The translations under genes were made by a program, and so were the position numbers. Of a DNA stretch of 64,000 bases, positions 38,343 to 47,350 are shown in pieces. Each line of letters opens with the position of its first letter. Position 1 is the stretch's first letter. Source of the stretch: Sulfurimonas sp. (GTDB taxonomy: Bacteria; Campylobacterota; Campylobacteria; Campylobacterales; Sulfurimonadaceae); NCBI GenBank assembly GCA_028689055.1, contig JAQTWZ010000003.1:5438-69437 (forward strand). Reading direction: 5' to 3'. The notes under the pieces are model-generated. The model ran no database searches and was not told the origin of the DNA. It worked only from the letters and a program-made list of their open reading frames with translations.

Positions 38343-38402
38343 AAACAATATTGTTCGTGAATATTACGGACGAAAACTTATAGTTGCATAGTGGGAGCGC
38401 GT

Positions 38403-38945
38403 TTAGTCTTCTATTAGGCTTCCTCTGTAGTAGCGTTGCTCTTTCTTTTTTGGTGTTATTTCTTCTTTTATACTGTTTTGCTCCGAACTCAAAACGCTCT
38501 CAAACTTTTCAAAATTTGTAGCAGTGAGCTGATTTTCAAATACTCTCAATTTATTCAAAAGTTGGTCTGACTTTTCCAAAAGTATTTCATAGTATTGATT
38601 TGCTAATTTATAGTCAGAAACAGAAGCTTTTTTGGAACCAAAAAGTGATGAGAAGATAGTGCCGCTCTCTTCTTTAAAAAGTACGGCATAGATTTTATGA
38701 TATTGAGTATAACAAGCATCAAAAAGCGACTCCATATCATTTAAAACAAGTTTGCTGTTAGAGATGGAGTATGCCATCGCTTTGGAGTAAAGCCATATTC
38801 CAAATGGGTCTTCAGAGGGATTGAGCGCGATAATATTTTTATCATTTTGCAAACCCGACACTATGACTCTGATTTGATTTACCCATTTTTTGTGCTCGGT
38901 ACGTGCTTGTCTTACTTGTGAGAGATAATCATCTTTAAGAGACAT
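38403..38945 (-). CDS. CZB-like domain protein next to amt
   Basis: This 180-residue soluble protein is mostly helical. Its first 110 residues follow the layout of chemoreceptor zinc-binding (CZB) domains: an early His-Lys-Lys-Trp (EHKKWVNQIRVIVSG), a SEDPFGIWLYSKAMAYSISN stretch in the place of the usual CxxGxW motif, and a late ACYTQYHKIYAVLF helix with Cys and His in ligand-like places. The classic cysteine is absent, so metal binding is uncertain. The C-terminal part is a charged helix with a basic tail. It lies 13 bases after amt on the same strand. Confidence 0.7.
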   Translation of the reverse strand: MSLKDDYLSQVRQARTEHKKWVNQIRVIVSGLQNDKNIIALNPSEDPFGIWLYSKAMAYSISNSKLVLNDMESLFDACYTQYHKIYAVLFKEESGTIFSSLFGSKKASVSDYKLANQYYEILLEKSDQLLNKLRVFENQLTATNFEKFESVLSSEQNSIKEEITPKKKEQRYYRGSLIED

Positions 38946-38958
38946 ACTTTATCCTTTT

Positions 38959-40173
38959 TTAGTTATTTTTTGAAAACTCAGGATACGCTTCAAGACCGGT
39001 CTCATGCAAGTCAACGCCTTCTTCTTCATGCTCTTTGGCAACACGAATACCTATTGTTTGTTTGAGTATAAACCATAATATAAATGATGTTGTAAAGGTG
39101 AAAATTCCTACAGCAATGATACCTTTGATTTGCATCATAAAGGTTACTTCAGGATTCCATATCGCAACGGCTAGCGTGCCCCATATCCCGTTTACAAGGT
39201 GAACAGATAGTGCCCCAACAGGATCATCAATGCGGATTTTATCAAAAAAGCTTACAGAAAAAACTACCAATACACCCGCAACGATACCGTCAATTGAAGC
39301 GGCAAACATTCCCAAATTTGGACCCGCAGTTACAGCAACTAAGCCCGCAAGCGCACCATTCAAAACCATAGTAAGGTCAACTTTTTTATAAAGTAACTGC
39401 GTTACAATCGCAGCAGTGATTGCACCAAAAGAGGCAGCCATATTTGTAGCCGCAAAAACACCGGCAATAGAATCAACATCCTCTTTCGTTCCCATCGCTA
39501 AAACAGAACCGCCGTTAAATCCAAACCATCCTAGCCAAAGGATAAAGGTACCAAGTGTTGCAAGAGGCAAAGAAGATCCCGGAATCGGTCTAACGCCACC
39601 ATTTTTTGTATATTTTCCGTTACGAGCACCAAGTAAAAGTACTCCTGCTAACGCTGCCCATCCTCCTACGGAGTGTACAACGGTTGAACCTGCAAAGTCG
39701 CTAAAACCATCCATAAACCCGCCAAGGGCTGAACCGCCCCATGACCAGTGACCTTGGATTGGGTAGATAAAACTTGTTAAAAACGCAACAAAAATCATAA
39801 AAGGCCATATTTTGATTCTCTCGGCAACTACTCCGGAGATCACGGACGCAGCTGTAGCAACAAAAACAACCTGAAAGAAAAAATCCGCCATGAGCGAATG
39901 ATCACTGTAGTTGATACCGCTTAGAGCAAAGGCAATATCTCCCATAAATACACCTTCTCCGCCATACATAAGGTTATAGCCGATTGCATAAAACATAATT
40001 GATGCAATGGCATAAAGAAGCATATTTTTTAATAAAATCACAACACCGTTTTTTGTTCTGGTTAGACCAGCTTCTAGCATGGCAAAACCTGCTGCCATCC
40101 ACATAACCAAAGCTCCGGCAAAGAGCATAAGAAAGCTTGTCAAGATATATTGAACATCTGAAAAATTTTCCAT
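38959..40173 (-). CDS. amt: Ammonium transporter
   Basis: This 404-residue channel of the Amt/MEP/Rh family has eleven predicted helices. It shows MWMAAGFAMLEAGLTRTKNG, GHWSWGGSALGGFMDGF, the pore histidine in VHSVGGWAALAGVLLLGARN and its twin in LSVHLVNGIWGTLAVAIW. The ATG at 40173 follows AAAGGA. The usual partner glnK (PII protein) is not beside it; instead the CZB-like gene follows. Upstream are about 220 AT-rich bases with a palindromic repeat (40340-40365) and no gene. Confidence 0.97.
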   Translation of the reverse strand: MENFSDVQYILTSFLMLFAGALVMWMAAGFAMLEAGLTRTKNGVVILLKNMLLYAIASIMFYAIGYNLMYGGEGVFMGDIAFALSGINYSDHSLMADFFFQVVFVATAASVISGVVAERIKIWPFMIFVAFLTSFIYPIQGHWSWGGSALGGFMDGFSDFAGSTVVHSVGGWAALAGVLLLGARNGKYTKNGGVRPIPGSSLPLATLGTFILWLGWFGFNGGSVLAMGTKEDVDSIAGVFAATNMAASFGAITAAIVTQLLYKKVDLTMVLNGALAGLVAVTAGPNLGMFAASIDGIVAGVLVVFSVSFFDKIRIDDPVGALSVHLVNGIWGTLAVAIWNPEVTFMMQIKGIIAVGIFTFTTSFILWFILKQTIGIRVAKEHEEEGVDLHETGLEAYPEFSKNN

Positions 40174-40339
40174 CTTCAATCCTTTATCGTATATTTTTTT
40201 GTATTGTATCTTGAACTTAAGCAGCAGAAACGATAAATGTGTTCAATAAATAGGCAGTTATAGTGATATAAATCTATTTTTGATAAATTTGAAGCGAGAT
40301 TTGTTTGAGAGAGCTGATAATAAAATTTTTGCATAACCT

Positions 40340-40365
40340 AGACCCTGAATCAAGTTCAGGGTGAC
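40340..40365. repeat. Palindromic intergenic repeat
   Basis: ACCCTGAA-TCAAG-TTCAGGGT is an 8-base-pair inverted repeat in the gap between amt and prfA. Very similar GACCCTGAATCAAGTTCAGG-type palindromes recur between genes in many bacterial genomes. It may also end prfA transcription (29 bases after its stop on the minus strand), though no U-run follows. Confidence 0.6.
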
Positions 40366-40394
40366 GAAGTGGTGATTATTATAAAGATGTGGTG

Positions 40395-41462
40395 TTAAAG
40401 TCCAGCTGAGGCAACAATTTTTGCTTGATGATCTGCTATGAGAGGTTCGATAATTTCATCGAGTAAACCTCCTCCCATGATTTCGGCAAGTCTGTAAAGT
40501 GTTAAGTTGATACGGTGGTCGCTCATGCGGTTTTGAGGATAGTTGTAGGTACGAATACGACCACTTCTATCTCCTGTTCCAACTTGAGCTGAACGTGTTT
40601 GGGAATCTTTTGCCATTGCCTCTTGCATTTCCATATCATAAAGTCTTGCTTTGAGAACTTTCATCGCTTTTTCTTTATTTTTATGTTGTGACTTTTGGTC
40701 CTGATTTGTGACTACGATACCGCTTGGAAGGTGTGTTATACGAACAGCAGAGTCTGTTGTATTGACACTTTGTCCTCCACAGCCTGATGAGCGCATAACA
40801 TCTATTTTGAGATCATTTTCGTTGATCTGAACTTCGACGTCATCGACTTCAGGCATGACCGCAACCGTGATGGCTGAGGTATGGACACGCCCTTGACTTT
40901 CGGTAGCCGGGACACGTTGTACACGGTGTGTTCCGCCTTCGTATTTCAACCTGCTATAGACCTGCTCACCTTTGATAAGTGCAATAAGCTCTTTATATCC
41001 ACCAGAATCCGATGGAGATGTGCTCATGAGCTCTATCTTCCAGCCTTTGAGCTCTGCATAACGTGAATAGGCATCAAAAAGATCTCCAACAAAGATAGCA
41101 GCTTCATCTCCACCTGCTCCGGCACGAAGTTCCAAAATGATATTTCTATCATCATTTGGATCTTTTGGTAGAAGAAGCATTTTTATCTCTTCTTCGAGTT
41201 CCGGTTTACGAGGTTCGAGTTCACGGAGTTCTTCTTTTGCCATATCCATCATTTCAGAATCAGCGAGCATCTCTTTTGTTGCAGCGATTTCTTGTAATAA
41301 AGCTTTGTACTCTTTTGCTTTTTCAACGATAGGGGTAATTGAAGACTGTTCACGTGAAAGGTCTGTCATTCTTTTGATGTTGGAGGTGATATCAGGTGAA
41401 CTTAGCAGTTCGCTAAGTTCATTATAGCGGGTGATAAACGGTGTAAGTTTATCTGCTAACAT
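40395..41462 (-). CDS. prfA: Peptide chain release factor 1
   Basis: This 355-residue factor reads UAA and UAG and releases the finished peptide. The catalytic loop is [20 protein letters not shown] with the GGQ that reaches the peptidyl centre. The anticodon-like region shows [20 protein letters not shown], and the C-terminus [20 protein letters not shown] is typical. The PxT codon-reading tripeptide lies in [10 protein letters not shown]. It follows rpsT by 12 bases on the same strand. Confidence 0.98.
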   Translation of the reverse strand: MLADKLTPFITRYNELSELLSSPDITSNIKRMTDLSREQSSITPIVEKAKEYKALLQEIAATKEMLADSEMMDMAKEELRELEPRKPELEEEIKMLLLPKDPNDDRNIILELRAGAGGDEAAIFVGDLFDAYSRYAELKGWKIELMSTSPSDSGGYKELIALIKGEQVYSRLKYEGGTHRVQRVPATESQGRVHTSAITVAVMPEVDDVEVQINENDLKIDVMRSSGCGGQSVNTTDSAVRITHLPSGIVVTNQDQKSQHKNKEKAMKVLKARLYDMEMQEAMAKDSQTRSAQVGTGDRSGRIRTYNYPQNRMSDHRINLTLYRLAEIMGGGLLDEIIEPLIADHQAKIVASAGL

Positions 41463-41474
41463 AAGAAGTTAGCC

Positions 41475-41735
41475 TTAGAGAGCGTTTACAGATTTGTGTA
41501 GACGACTAACTTTTCTAGCTGCAGTTTCTTTTTTCAAGACACCTTTGCTTACAAATTTGTGAATTTGTTGGTTAGCAACTTTAAATGCTGCAGTAGCTTC
41601 TTCTTTATTCCCTGCTTCAACTGCAGTAGTTACACCTTTTACGATATTCTTAAGACGAGTTCTGTAAAAACGATTACGTTCAGTACGAACGATTGTTTGA
41701 CGAATTCTCTTAATTGATGACTTATGATTTGCCAT
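41475..41735 (-). CDS. rpsT: 30S ribosomal protein S20
   Basis: This 86-residue, very basic, all-helical protein (bS20) starts [20 protein letters not shown] and continues [20 protein letters not shown]; the family's C-terminal [20 protein letters not shown] is present. The ATG at 41735 is preceded by AGAAGGAC; a frame start 6 codons upstream would remove this spacing. It is followed closely by prfA. Confidence 0.98.
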   Translation of the reverse strand: MANHKSSIKRIRQTIVRTERNRFYRTRLKNIVKGVTTAVEAGNKEEATAAFKVANQQIHKFVSKGVLKKETAARKVSRLHKSVNAL

Positions 41736-41881
41736 AATATGAGTCCTTCTCATTTAAATTTAGTGCGCAATACTAGCTTAAAAATAATTAAAATTTAGTT
41801 AAACAGTCCTAAAAAGAGAAATATTTCAACAATAATGGATAAATATGTTAAAATACAGCACTTTTACAATGGATAGTAACT

Positions 41882-43222
41882 ATGAAATTATTTGGAACAG
41901 ATGGTGTTAGAGGTGAAGCAGGCTCATTTTTGAGTGCAGAATTGGCTATGCGTGTTGCTATGGCGGCTGGAATATATTTTAAATCACGTTCGATTACAAA
42001 TAAAATATTGATAGGCAAAGACACACGAAGAAGTGGCTATATGATAGAAAACGCAATCGTAAGTGGTTTAACCGCAATCGGTTATGATGTAATACAAATA
42101 GGTCCGATGCCAACACCTGCTATTGCGTTTCTTACGGAAAATATGCGTTGTGATGCGGGCATCATGATAAGTGCATCTCATAATCCATATGAAGATAACG
42201 GGATAAAGTTTTTTGATGGCTTTGGTGATAAGCTCACCGTTGAAGCTGAAAAAGAGATAGAAGCCATCTATATAAATGATGAACTGATAAATGGCGCACA
42301 AGTCACGGCAAAAAGTATCGGAAAAGCAAAACGTATTGATGATGTAATAGGCAGATACATAGTAACGCTTAAAAATTCTTTTCCGCTAGAACTTTCACTT
42401 CATGGAATGCGAATCGTTCTTGATGCAGCAAACGGAGCCGGCTATAAAGTCGGGCCTACTGTTTTAGAAGAACTTGGCGCAGATGTAGTTGTACTCCATA
42501 ATCAACCAGATGGTTTTAATATCAATGAAAACTGTGGGGCACTGCACACAAAAGACCTTTGTGAAAATGTTCTCAAATATCGCGCAGATATAGGAATAGG
42601 ACTTGATGGTGATGCGGATAGAGTTGTTATCGTAGATGAAAACGGAGAAATTGTTGATGGAGATCAGCTTTTGGGCGCGCTTGGTGTCTCTATGCATGAG
42701 CGCGGCGTTTTAAAAGGCGGAGGCATCGTTGCAACTGTCATGAGTAATCAAGGACTCGATGATTATATGAAGAAGTCTGGGCTTAAGCTTTTTCGTAGTG
42801 ATGTAGGTGACAAACATGTTTTAGAAGTGATGAAAGAGAAGGGAATAAACTTTGGAGGCGAGCAGAGCGGTCATGTCATCGTAAGTGATTTTGCAAAAAC
42901 AGGTGATGGACTTGTAAGCGCACTACAGACTTTAGCCCTTCTTTTGAGTAAAAAACAAAAAGCTTCGCAGGCACTTCGTCCTTTCGCACTTTATCCTCAA
43001 AAACTTGTGAATATTAATATAAAAGTAAAAAAACCTTTAGATGGATTAGAAGGTTTGGATGCACTACTCAAAGAGATAGAAAAAGAAGGTATCCGTCATC
43101 TTATTCGTTATTCAGGTACGGAAAATAAACTAAGAATTTTACTCGAAGCCAAAGATGCAAAACGTATGAATATGCGCATTGACGAGTTGGTCGCATTTTT
43201 TGCAAAAGCTCTCAATGCCTAA
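41882..43222 (+). CDS. glmM: Phosphoglucosamine mutase
   Basis: The 446-residue enzyme turns glucosamine-6-phosphate into glucosamine-1-phosphate for UDP-GlcNAc and the cell wall. The active-site serine is in [20 protein letters not shown], the magnesium loop is [20 protein letters not shown], the sugar-binding loop is [10 protein letters not shown] and the phosphate-binding loop is [16 protein letters not shown]. It overlaps lspA by eight bases, so they are co-translated. A TTAAAAT box about 30 bases upstream is a likely -10 element. Confidence 0.98.
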   Translation: MKLFGTDGVRGEAGSFLSAELAMRVAMAAGIYFKSRSITNKILIGKDTRRSGYMIENAIVSGLTAIGYDVIQIGPMPTPAIAFLTENMRCDAGIMISASHNPYEDNGIKFFDGFGDKLTVEAEKEIEAIYINDELINGAQVTAKSIGKAKRIDDVIGRYIVTLKNSFPLELSLHGMRIVLDAANGAGYKVGPTVLEELGADVVVLHNQPDGFNINENCGALHTKDLCENVLKYRADIGIGLDGDADRVVIVDENGEIVDGDQLLGALGVSMHERGVLKGGGIVATVMSNQGLDDYMKKSGLKLFRSDVGDKHVLEVMKEKGINFGGEQSGHVIVSDFAKTGDGLVSALQTLALLLSKKQKASQALRPFALYPQKLVNINIKVKKPLDGLEGLDALLKEIEKEGIRHLIRYSGTENKLRILLEAKDAKRMNMRIDELVAFFAKALNA

Positions 43223-43673
43223 CAATCATACACTTCGCCTCAGCGCAATTTTACTTTTTGCTTTGGCTGGGATTTTTATCATCGACCAAAATATTAAGAT
43301 GCTTTTTGTGGACGGCTTTCGTTACTATACAGAATGTATAGACTTGATACTTGTTTATAATAAAGGTGTTGCGTTTTCTATGTTCGCTTTTTTAGATGAA
43401 TGGCTGAAATATATACAATTAGTAATGGTCTTTGGCGTCTTGACCTATGTATTTACGCTCAAAAAGCTTTGTTATGCTTTACCGGCTGGGATACTTTTGG
43501 GCGCTGCGTTTTCAAATGTCTATGACAGATTTATCCATGGCGGCGTTGTAGATATGGTTTATTGGCATTGCGGATTTGATTTTGCAGTCTTTAATTTTGC
43601 TGATGTGATGATAGATGTAGCTGTAGTATGGATACTTTTTTTAAACTTCAAACCAAAATTTTGCAAAAATTAA
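43215..43673 (+). CDS. lspA: Lipoprotein signal peptidase (signal peptidase II)
   Basis: This 152-residue inner-membrane aspartyl protease removes signal peptides from prolipoproteins. It has four membrane helices and the two catalytic aspartates: [19 protein letters not shown] and [20 protein letters not shown]. The early [10 protein letters not shown] and [12 protein letters not shown] segments are also standard. The ATG at 43215 lies inside the end of glmM (8-base overlap). Confidence 0.96.
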   Translation: MPNNHTLRLSAILLFALAGIFIIDQNIKMLFVDGFRYYTECIDLILVYNKGVAFSMFAFLDEWLKYIQLVMVFGVLTYVFTLKKLCYALPAGILLGAAFSNVYDRFIHGGVVDMVYWHCGFDFAVFNFADVMIDVAVVWILFLNFKPKFCKN

Positions 43674-43759
43674 TCCTATAAAAAGTACATTTTTGGTATT
43701 ATTGCCAAAAATAATAGTTAAAATACTATAAATAATGAAAAACATACTAAAGGAAATTG

Positions 43760-45061
43760 ATGGAAATCAAATCAAATAAAATCAACGGTGCTAACGCTGA
43801 AATTCAAGCAACTATCCCAATGGCTGAGGTAAATGCAAACGTAGAAAAAATCGCAAAACAGTTAACTAAAACTGCTAAAATTGATGGCTTCCGTAAAGGT
43901 AAAGTACCCGCTTCTGCTGTGAAAAAACAATATGGTGAGCGTTTAGTTCAAGATGCTGAAGCGGAAGCGCTTCGTGATGTACTTTCTTTAGGTCTAAAAG
44001 AGTTGGCAATTGCTAATGATGCATTAATCGGTGAACCGACTATTTCTAAATTTGACAAATCAGATGATAAAATCGAAGTAACTGTAAAAGTTGCTATGCG
44101 TCCTGTTATCGAACTTGGCGACTATGCTGCTATGGTACAAGAATTTGACAAACCTGCCGTATCTGATGCAGATATTGATGCAAGAATCACAGATTTGGCT
44201 CAGGCACAAGCACCTCTTGTAGATGTAGAAGAAAATCGTAAAACAAAAGCAGGTGATACTGCTGTTATCGATTTTGAAGGTTTTGTTGATGGTGTTGCAT
44301 TTGAAGGTGGAAAAGCTGAAAACTTCGCATTGCGTTTAGGCTCAGGTCAGTTTATCCCTGGATTTGAGGAGCAAGTTATCGGTATGCAAAAAGATGATGA
44401 AGCAACTATCAAAGTGACATTCCCTGAAAACTACGGCGGAAAAGAACTTGCAGGTAAAGATGCTGAGTTCAAAATCAAAGTAAACAAAATTCAAGTAAAA
44501 GAAGCTGTTGCTATTGATGATGAATTAGCGAAAAAAATGCTTCCGGGTCAAGAAAACGCAACACTTGAAGAGTTGAGAAATCAAGTAAAAATCCAAATCG
44601 AAAATGAAGAACTTTCAAAACTTTATAATGATGAGCTAAAACCAGCTCTTTTAGAGATTTTTGTAGAAGGATTTAACTTTGACCTTCCAGAATTTGTAGT
44701 TGATCAAGAGATTGATATGGCACTTAACAGATCAGCAGCAAGCATGAGCGAAGATGCGATCAAAGAGCTTCGTGAAAACGCAGATAAACTTGTAGAGCTT
44801 CGTGAAACTTTCCGTAACGATGCCGTAAGAAGTGTAAAAGCAACATTTATTATCGATTCTTTAGCGCAAGCTGAGGGTGTAAAAGTTGCAGAACAAGAAG
44901 TTATGCAAACTATCTACTTTGAAGCGATGCAAATGGGTCAAGATCCTCAAAAAGCATATGAGCAATATAAAAATTCAGGATATCTTCCAGCTATCCAGAT
45001 GTCAATGGTAGAGGACAAAGTGCTCTCAGGACTTCTTAACTCAAAGATGAAAGAAGCGTAA
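43760..45061 (+). CDS. tig: Trigger factor
   Basis: This 433-residue ribosome-bound chaperone and prolyl isomerase meets new chains at the exit tunnel. The ribosome-docking loop is visible as KIDGFRKGKVPASAVKKQYG. The FKBP-type domain shows GDTAVIDFEGFVDGVAFEGG and GSGQFIPGFEEQVIGM, and a long helical C-terminal domain follows. The ATG at 43760 follows AAAGGA; a UUG codon precedes it. It leads tig-clpP-(GGDEF)-def, close to the tig-clpP-def order of Campylobacter. Confidence 0.97.
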   Translation: MEIKSNKINGANAEIQATIPMAEVNANVEKIAKQLTKTAKIDGFRKGKVPASAVKKQYGERLVQDAEAEALRDVLSLGLKELAIANDALIGEPTISKFDKSDDKIEVTVKVAMRPVIELGDYAAMVQEFDKPAVSDADIDARITDLAQAQAPLVDVEENRKTKAGDTAVIDFEGFVDGVAFEGGKAENFALRLGSGQFIPGFEEQVIGMQKDDEATIKVTFPENYGGKELAGKDAEFKIKVNKIQVKEAVAIDDELAKKMLPGQENATLEELRNQVKIQIENEELSKLYNDELKPALLEIFVEGFNFDLPEFVVDQEIDMALNRSAASMSEDAIKELRENADKLVELRETFRNDAVRSVKATFIIDSLAQAEGVKVAEQEVMQTIYFEAMQMGQDPQKAYEQYKNSGYLPAIQMSMVEDKVLSGLLNSKMKEA

Positions 45062-45064
45062 ATC

Positions 45065-45655
45065 ATGAGCTATATTCCTTACGTAGTAGAAAAAACAGGA
45101 CGTGGAGAGCGTTCTTATGATATTTACTCTCGTCTCTTAAAAGATAGAATCGTTATGCTAAGCGGAGAAGTCAATGATGCCGTTGCTTCTTCAATAGTTG
45201 CACAGTTTTTATTTTTAGAAGCAGAAGATCCGGAAAAAGATATCTATTTCTACATCAACTCTCCAGGTGGGGTTGTAACTGCGGGAATGGCGATTTATGA
45301 TACTATGAACTATATCCGCCCTCACGTAGCAACAATCTGTATAGGACAAGCTGCTTCTATGGGAGCTTTTTTACTCTCTTCGGGAGAAAAAGGGAAACGT
45401 TATGCCCTTCCTCATGCAAGAATTATGATTCATCAGCCTTTAGGCGGTGCGCAGGGACAAGCTACAGATATAGCTATCCAGGCAAAAGAGATTTTACGTA
45501 TGAAGCAGGAGCTCAATGAGATTCTTGCAAAAAACACAGGTCAAAAAGTGGAACAAGTTGAAAAAGACACAGATCGTGACAACTTCATGAGTGCTTTTGA
45601 ATCCAAAGAGTATGGCATGATTGACGAAGTACTCATCAAAAATACAAAAGAATAA
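45065..45655 (+). CDS. clpP: ATP-dependent Clp protease proteolytic subunit
   Basis: This 196-residue serine protease forms the ClpP barrel. The catalytic triad is visible: Ser in [20 protein letters not shown], His in [18 protein letters not shown] and Asp in [15 protein letters not shown]. The start [20 protein letters not shown] is standard. It begins 3 bases after the tig stop; a chaperone and a protease made together. Confidence 0.98.
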   Translation: MSYIPYVVEKTGRGERSYDIYSRLLKDRIVMLSGEVNDAVASSIVAQFLFLEAEDPEKDIYFYINSPGGVVTAGMAIYDTMNYIRPHVATICIGQAASMGAFLLSSGEKGKRYALPHARIMIHQPLGGAQGQATDIAIQAKEILRMKQELNEILAKNTGQKVEQVEKDTDRDNFMSAFESKEYGMIDEVLIKNTKE

Positions 45656-45664
45656 GGGTACATA

Positions 45665-46732
45665 ATGTCAGGAACTCTAAGAAGTAGAAATCGTCGGGAT
45701 ATCAGTGAAGTCAGCACGCCCGCAAATTCTACACTTAAAGCACTTGATATGGATGAACCTTCTAGTGATTTGGAAATTTATGCCAAAGAGGTTTTAACAG
45801 CGCTCATAGCAGACAGCCTTCCCCCGACACCCAATAATTTTTCCCTTTATTTTGACAGGCTTTTAGAAGATAAGAGTGAAAATTTGCGCAAGCAAATTGT
45901 CTCTATGCTTGAACTCGAAGATAGCAACAATGATGAAAGCAGTATGGTTTTAGAACAAAGTCTCAAACAAGGTTTTCTTTCGGTGAAAAATATCCTCAGT
46001 GTTACTGCAAATCTTTACAAGAACATGGCGCTCATGAGTAAAATCCTCGAAAAACGTAAAAAAGAGCTTGTAGAGCATCCTGAAATTCAAGAAGCTATGG
46101 GTGTGGTTGTTGCACTTGAAGGAGATGTATCTAAACTAAGTGATATCCTTAAAAAACAAAGCTCTCAGATGAAAGTCATGTACGATGAGACTGCAAGCAT
46201 AGTCAAAAATGTAGAAAATGAGACTGTATTTGACAATCAGTTTGGGGTTTATAACAAACGCTACTTGATGGCAAAAATCGAACAAGAGATAGGGATGATT
46301 AAAGAGTTTAAGCATAAAAGCTCTTTGATTTTTATCGAACTCTCTCGTGAGCTTGCTGCGACTATCAAAAATGAAAAAGCATTAGTGCTCATGACGCGCA
46401 CAATTGCGAGACTTCTTTTAAAAACGTCTCGCAGAAGTGATATTGTCGCACATTATGGCAATGGAAAATTTGCTATGCTCCTTAAGCATACCGATTTGGA
46501 TAATGCGAAAAGAGCTAGTGAGCGACTTTGTGAATTAGTTTCTAACTCCAACTTTTTTCTCTCAGACCGTGAGATTCAGCTCAAAATCTCTATCGGAATT
46601 ACAAATATTGACCAATTCCATTCTGTTGAAGAGATTGTTGTAAGTGCTTTAGACGGTATTGAAAAAGCGTATGCAAAACACAACATCGATTATGCCGTCT
46701 CACTTCGAACAAATACTGATAATTTAATATAG
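45665..46732 (+). CDS. Degenerate GGDEF-domain protein
   Basis: This 355-residue protein has a helical N-terminal half of about 180 residues with no known domain (SDLEIYAKEVLTALIADSLP, then LPPTPNNFSLYFDRLL) and a C-terminal GGDEF-like domain (FDNQFGVYNKRYLMAKIEQE, RRSDIVAHYGNGKFAMLLKH, ISIGITNI). The active-site GG(D/E)EF is replaced by GNGKF (about 264-268), so diguanylate cyclase activity is unlikely. An RxxD five residues before it matches the position of the inhibitory c-di-GMP site, so the domain could still bind c-di-GMP. It sits between clpP and def with gaps of 9 bases on either side. Confidence 0.88.
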   Translation: MSGTLRSRNRRDISEVSTPANSTLKALDMDEPSSDLEIYAKEVLTALIADSLPPTPNNFSLYFDRLLEDKSENLRKQIVSMLELEDSNNDESSMVLEQSLKQGFLSVKNILSVTANLYKNMALMSKILEKRKKELVEHPEIQEAMGVVVALEGDVSKLSDILKKQSSQMKVMYDETASIVKNVENETVFDNQFGVYNKRYLMAKIEQEIGMIKEFKHKSSLIFIELSRELAATIKNEKALVLMTRTIARLLLKTSRRSDIVAHYGNGKFAMLLKHTDLDNAKRASERLCELVSNSNFFLSDREIQLKISIGITNIDQFHSVEEIVVSALDGIEKAYAKHNIDYAVSLRTNTDNLI

Positions 46733-46741
46733 AGTGTCTTC

Positions 46742-47272
46742 GTGGAATTAAAAATAGTAGAATATCCAGATAAAAAATTAAAAGAAAAATCTGTAGAAGT
46801 GAAATGTTTTGATGCACTTTTACATAAACTTTTAGATGCGATGTATCCTTTGATGTTGGAAACAAATGGCATAGGACTTGCGGCCATACAAGTTGCTCAT
46901 GCTAAAAGAGTGCTTATTCTCAACATCCCCAATGAAGACGGCGAGCAGTCAAAAGAAAATCTTATCGAAATGATCAATCCTGTTCTGACAAAAAAAGAGG
47001 GTGATGCCGTCTATCAAGAAGGATGCTTGAGTGTTCCCGGATTTTATGAAGATGTAAATAGATTTGATACTGTTTGTGTGAATTATCAAGATAGACATGG
47101 AAATACAAAAATTCTCGAAACAGATGGGCTTTTGAGTATAGCTATCCAACATGAAATGGACCATCTTGAAGGTATCCTTTTTATAGACAAACTCTCTTAT
47201 GCAAGAAGAAAAAAGTTTGAAAAAGAGTATAAACGCATGTTGAAAGAAAAAAAAGAAAATAAAAACTCCTAA
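46742..47272 (+). CDS. def: Peptide deformylase
   Basis: This 176-residue metalloenzyme removes the N-formyl group from new proteins. All three motifs are present: NGIGLAAIQVAHAKR (GxGLAAxQ), YQEGCLSVPGFYEDV (metal Cys) and IQHEMDHLEGILFIDKL (HExxH). It uses a GTG start at 46742. It fits the ribosome-exit theme of the tig-clpP-def run. A hairpin follows the stop. Confidence 0.97.
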   Translation: MELKIVEYPDKKLKEKSVEVKCFDALLHKLLDAMYPLMLETNGIGLAAIQVAHAKRVLILNIPNEDGEQSKENLIEMINPVLTKKEGDAVYQEGCLSVPGFYEDVNRFDTVCVNYQDRHGNTKILETDGLLSIAIQHEMDHLEGILFIDKLSYARRKKFEKEYKRMLKEKKENKNS

Positions 47273-47294
47273 AATATGACATTCTGTCATATTT
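47272..47294 (+). terminator. Hairpin after def
   Basis: AAATATGAC and GTCATATTT form a perfect 9-base-pair stem with a five-base loop right at the def stop. An A-run precedes and ATATTTATAT follows; it probably ends the tig operon. Confidence 0.65.
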
Positions 47295-47350
47295 ATATCC
47301 GAAATTTTTACACTAGGTTATACTTTGTCCAACTCATTTGAGGTTGGAAT

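Noticed and set aside
38353-38371. Near-palindrome GTTCGTGAATATTACGGAC as an operator or IS end
   Set aside because: It has three mismatched pairs and no gene start nearby; it may belong to the IS remnant, but nothing supports a function.
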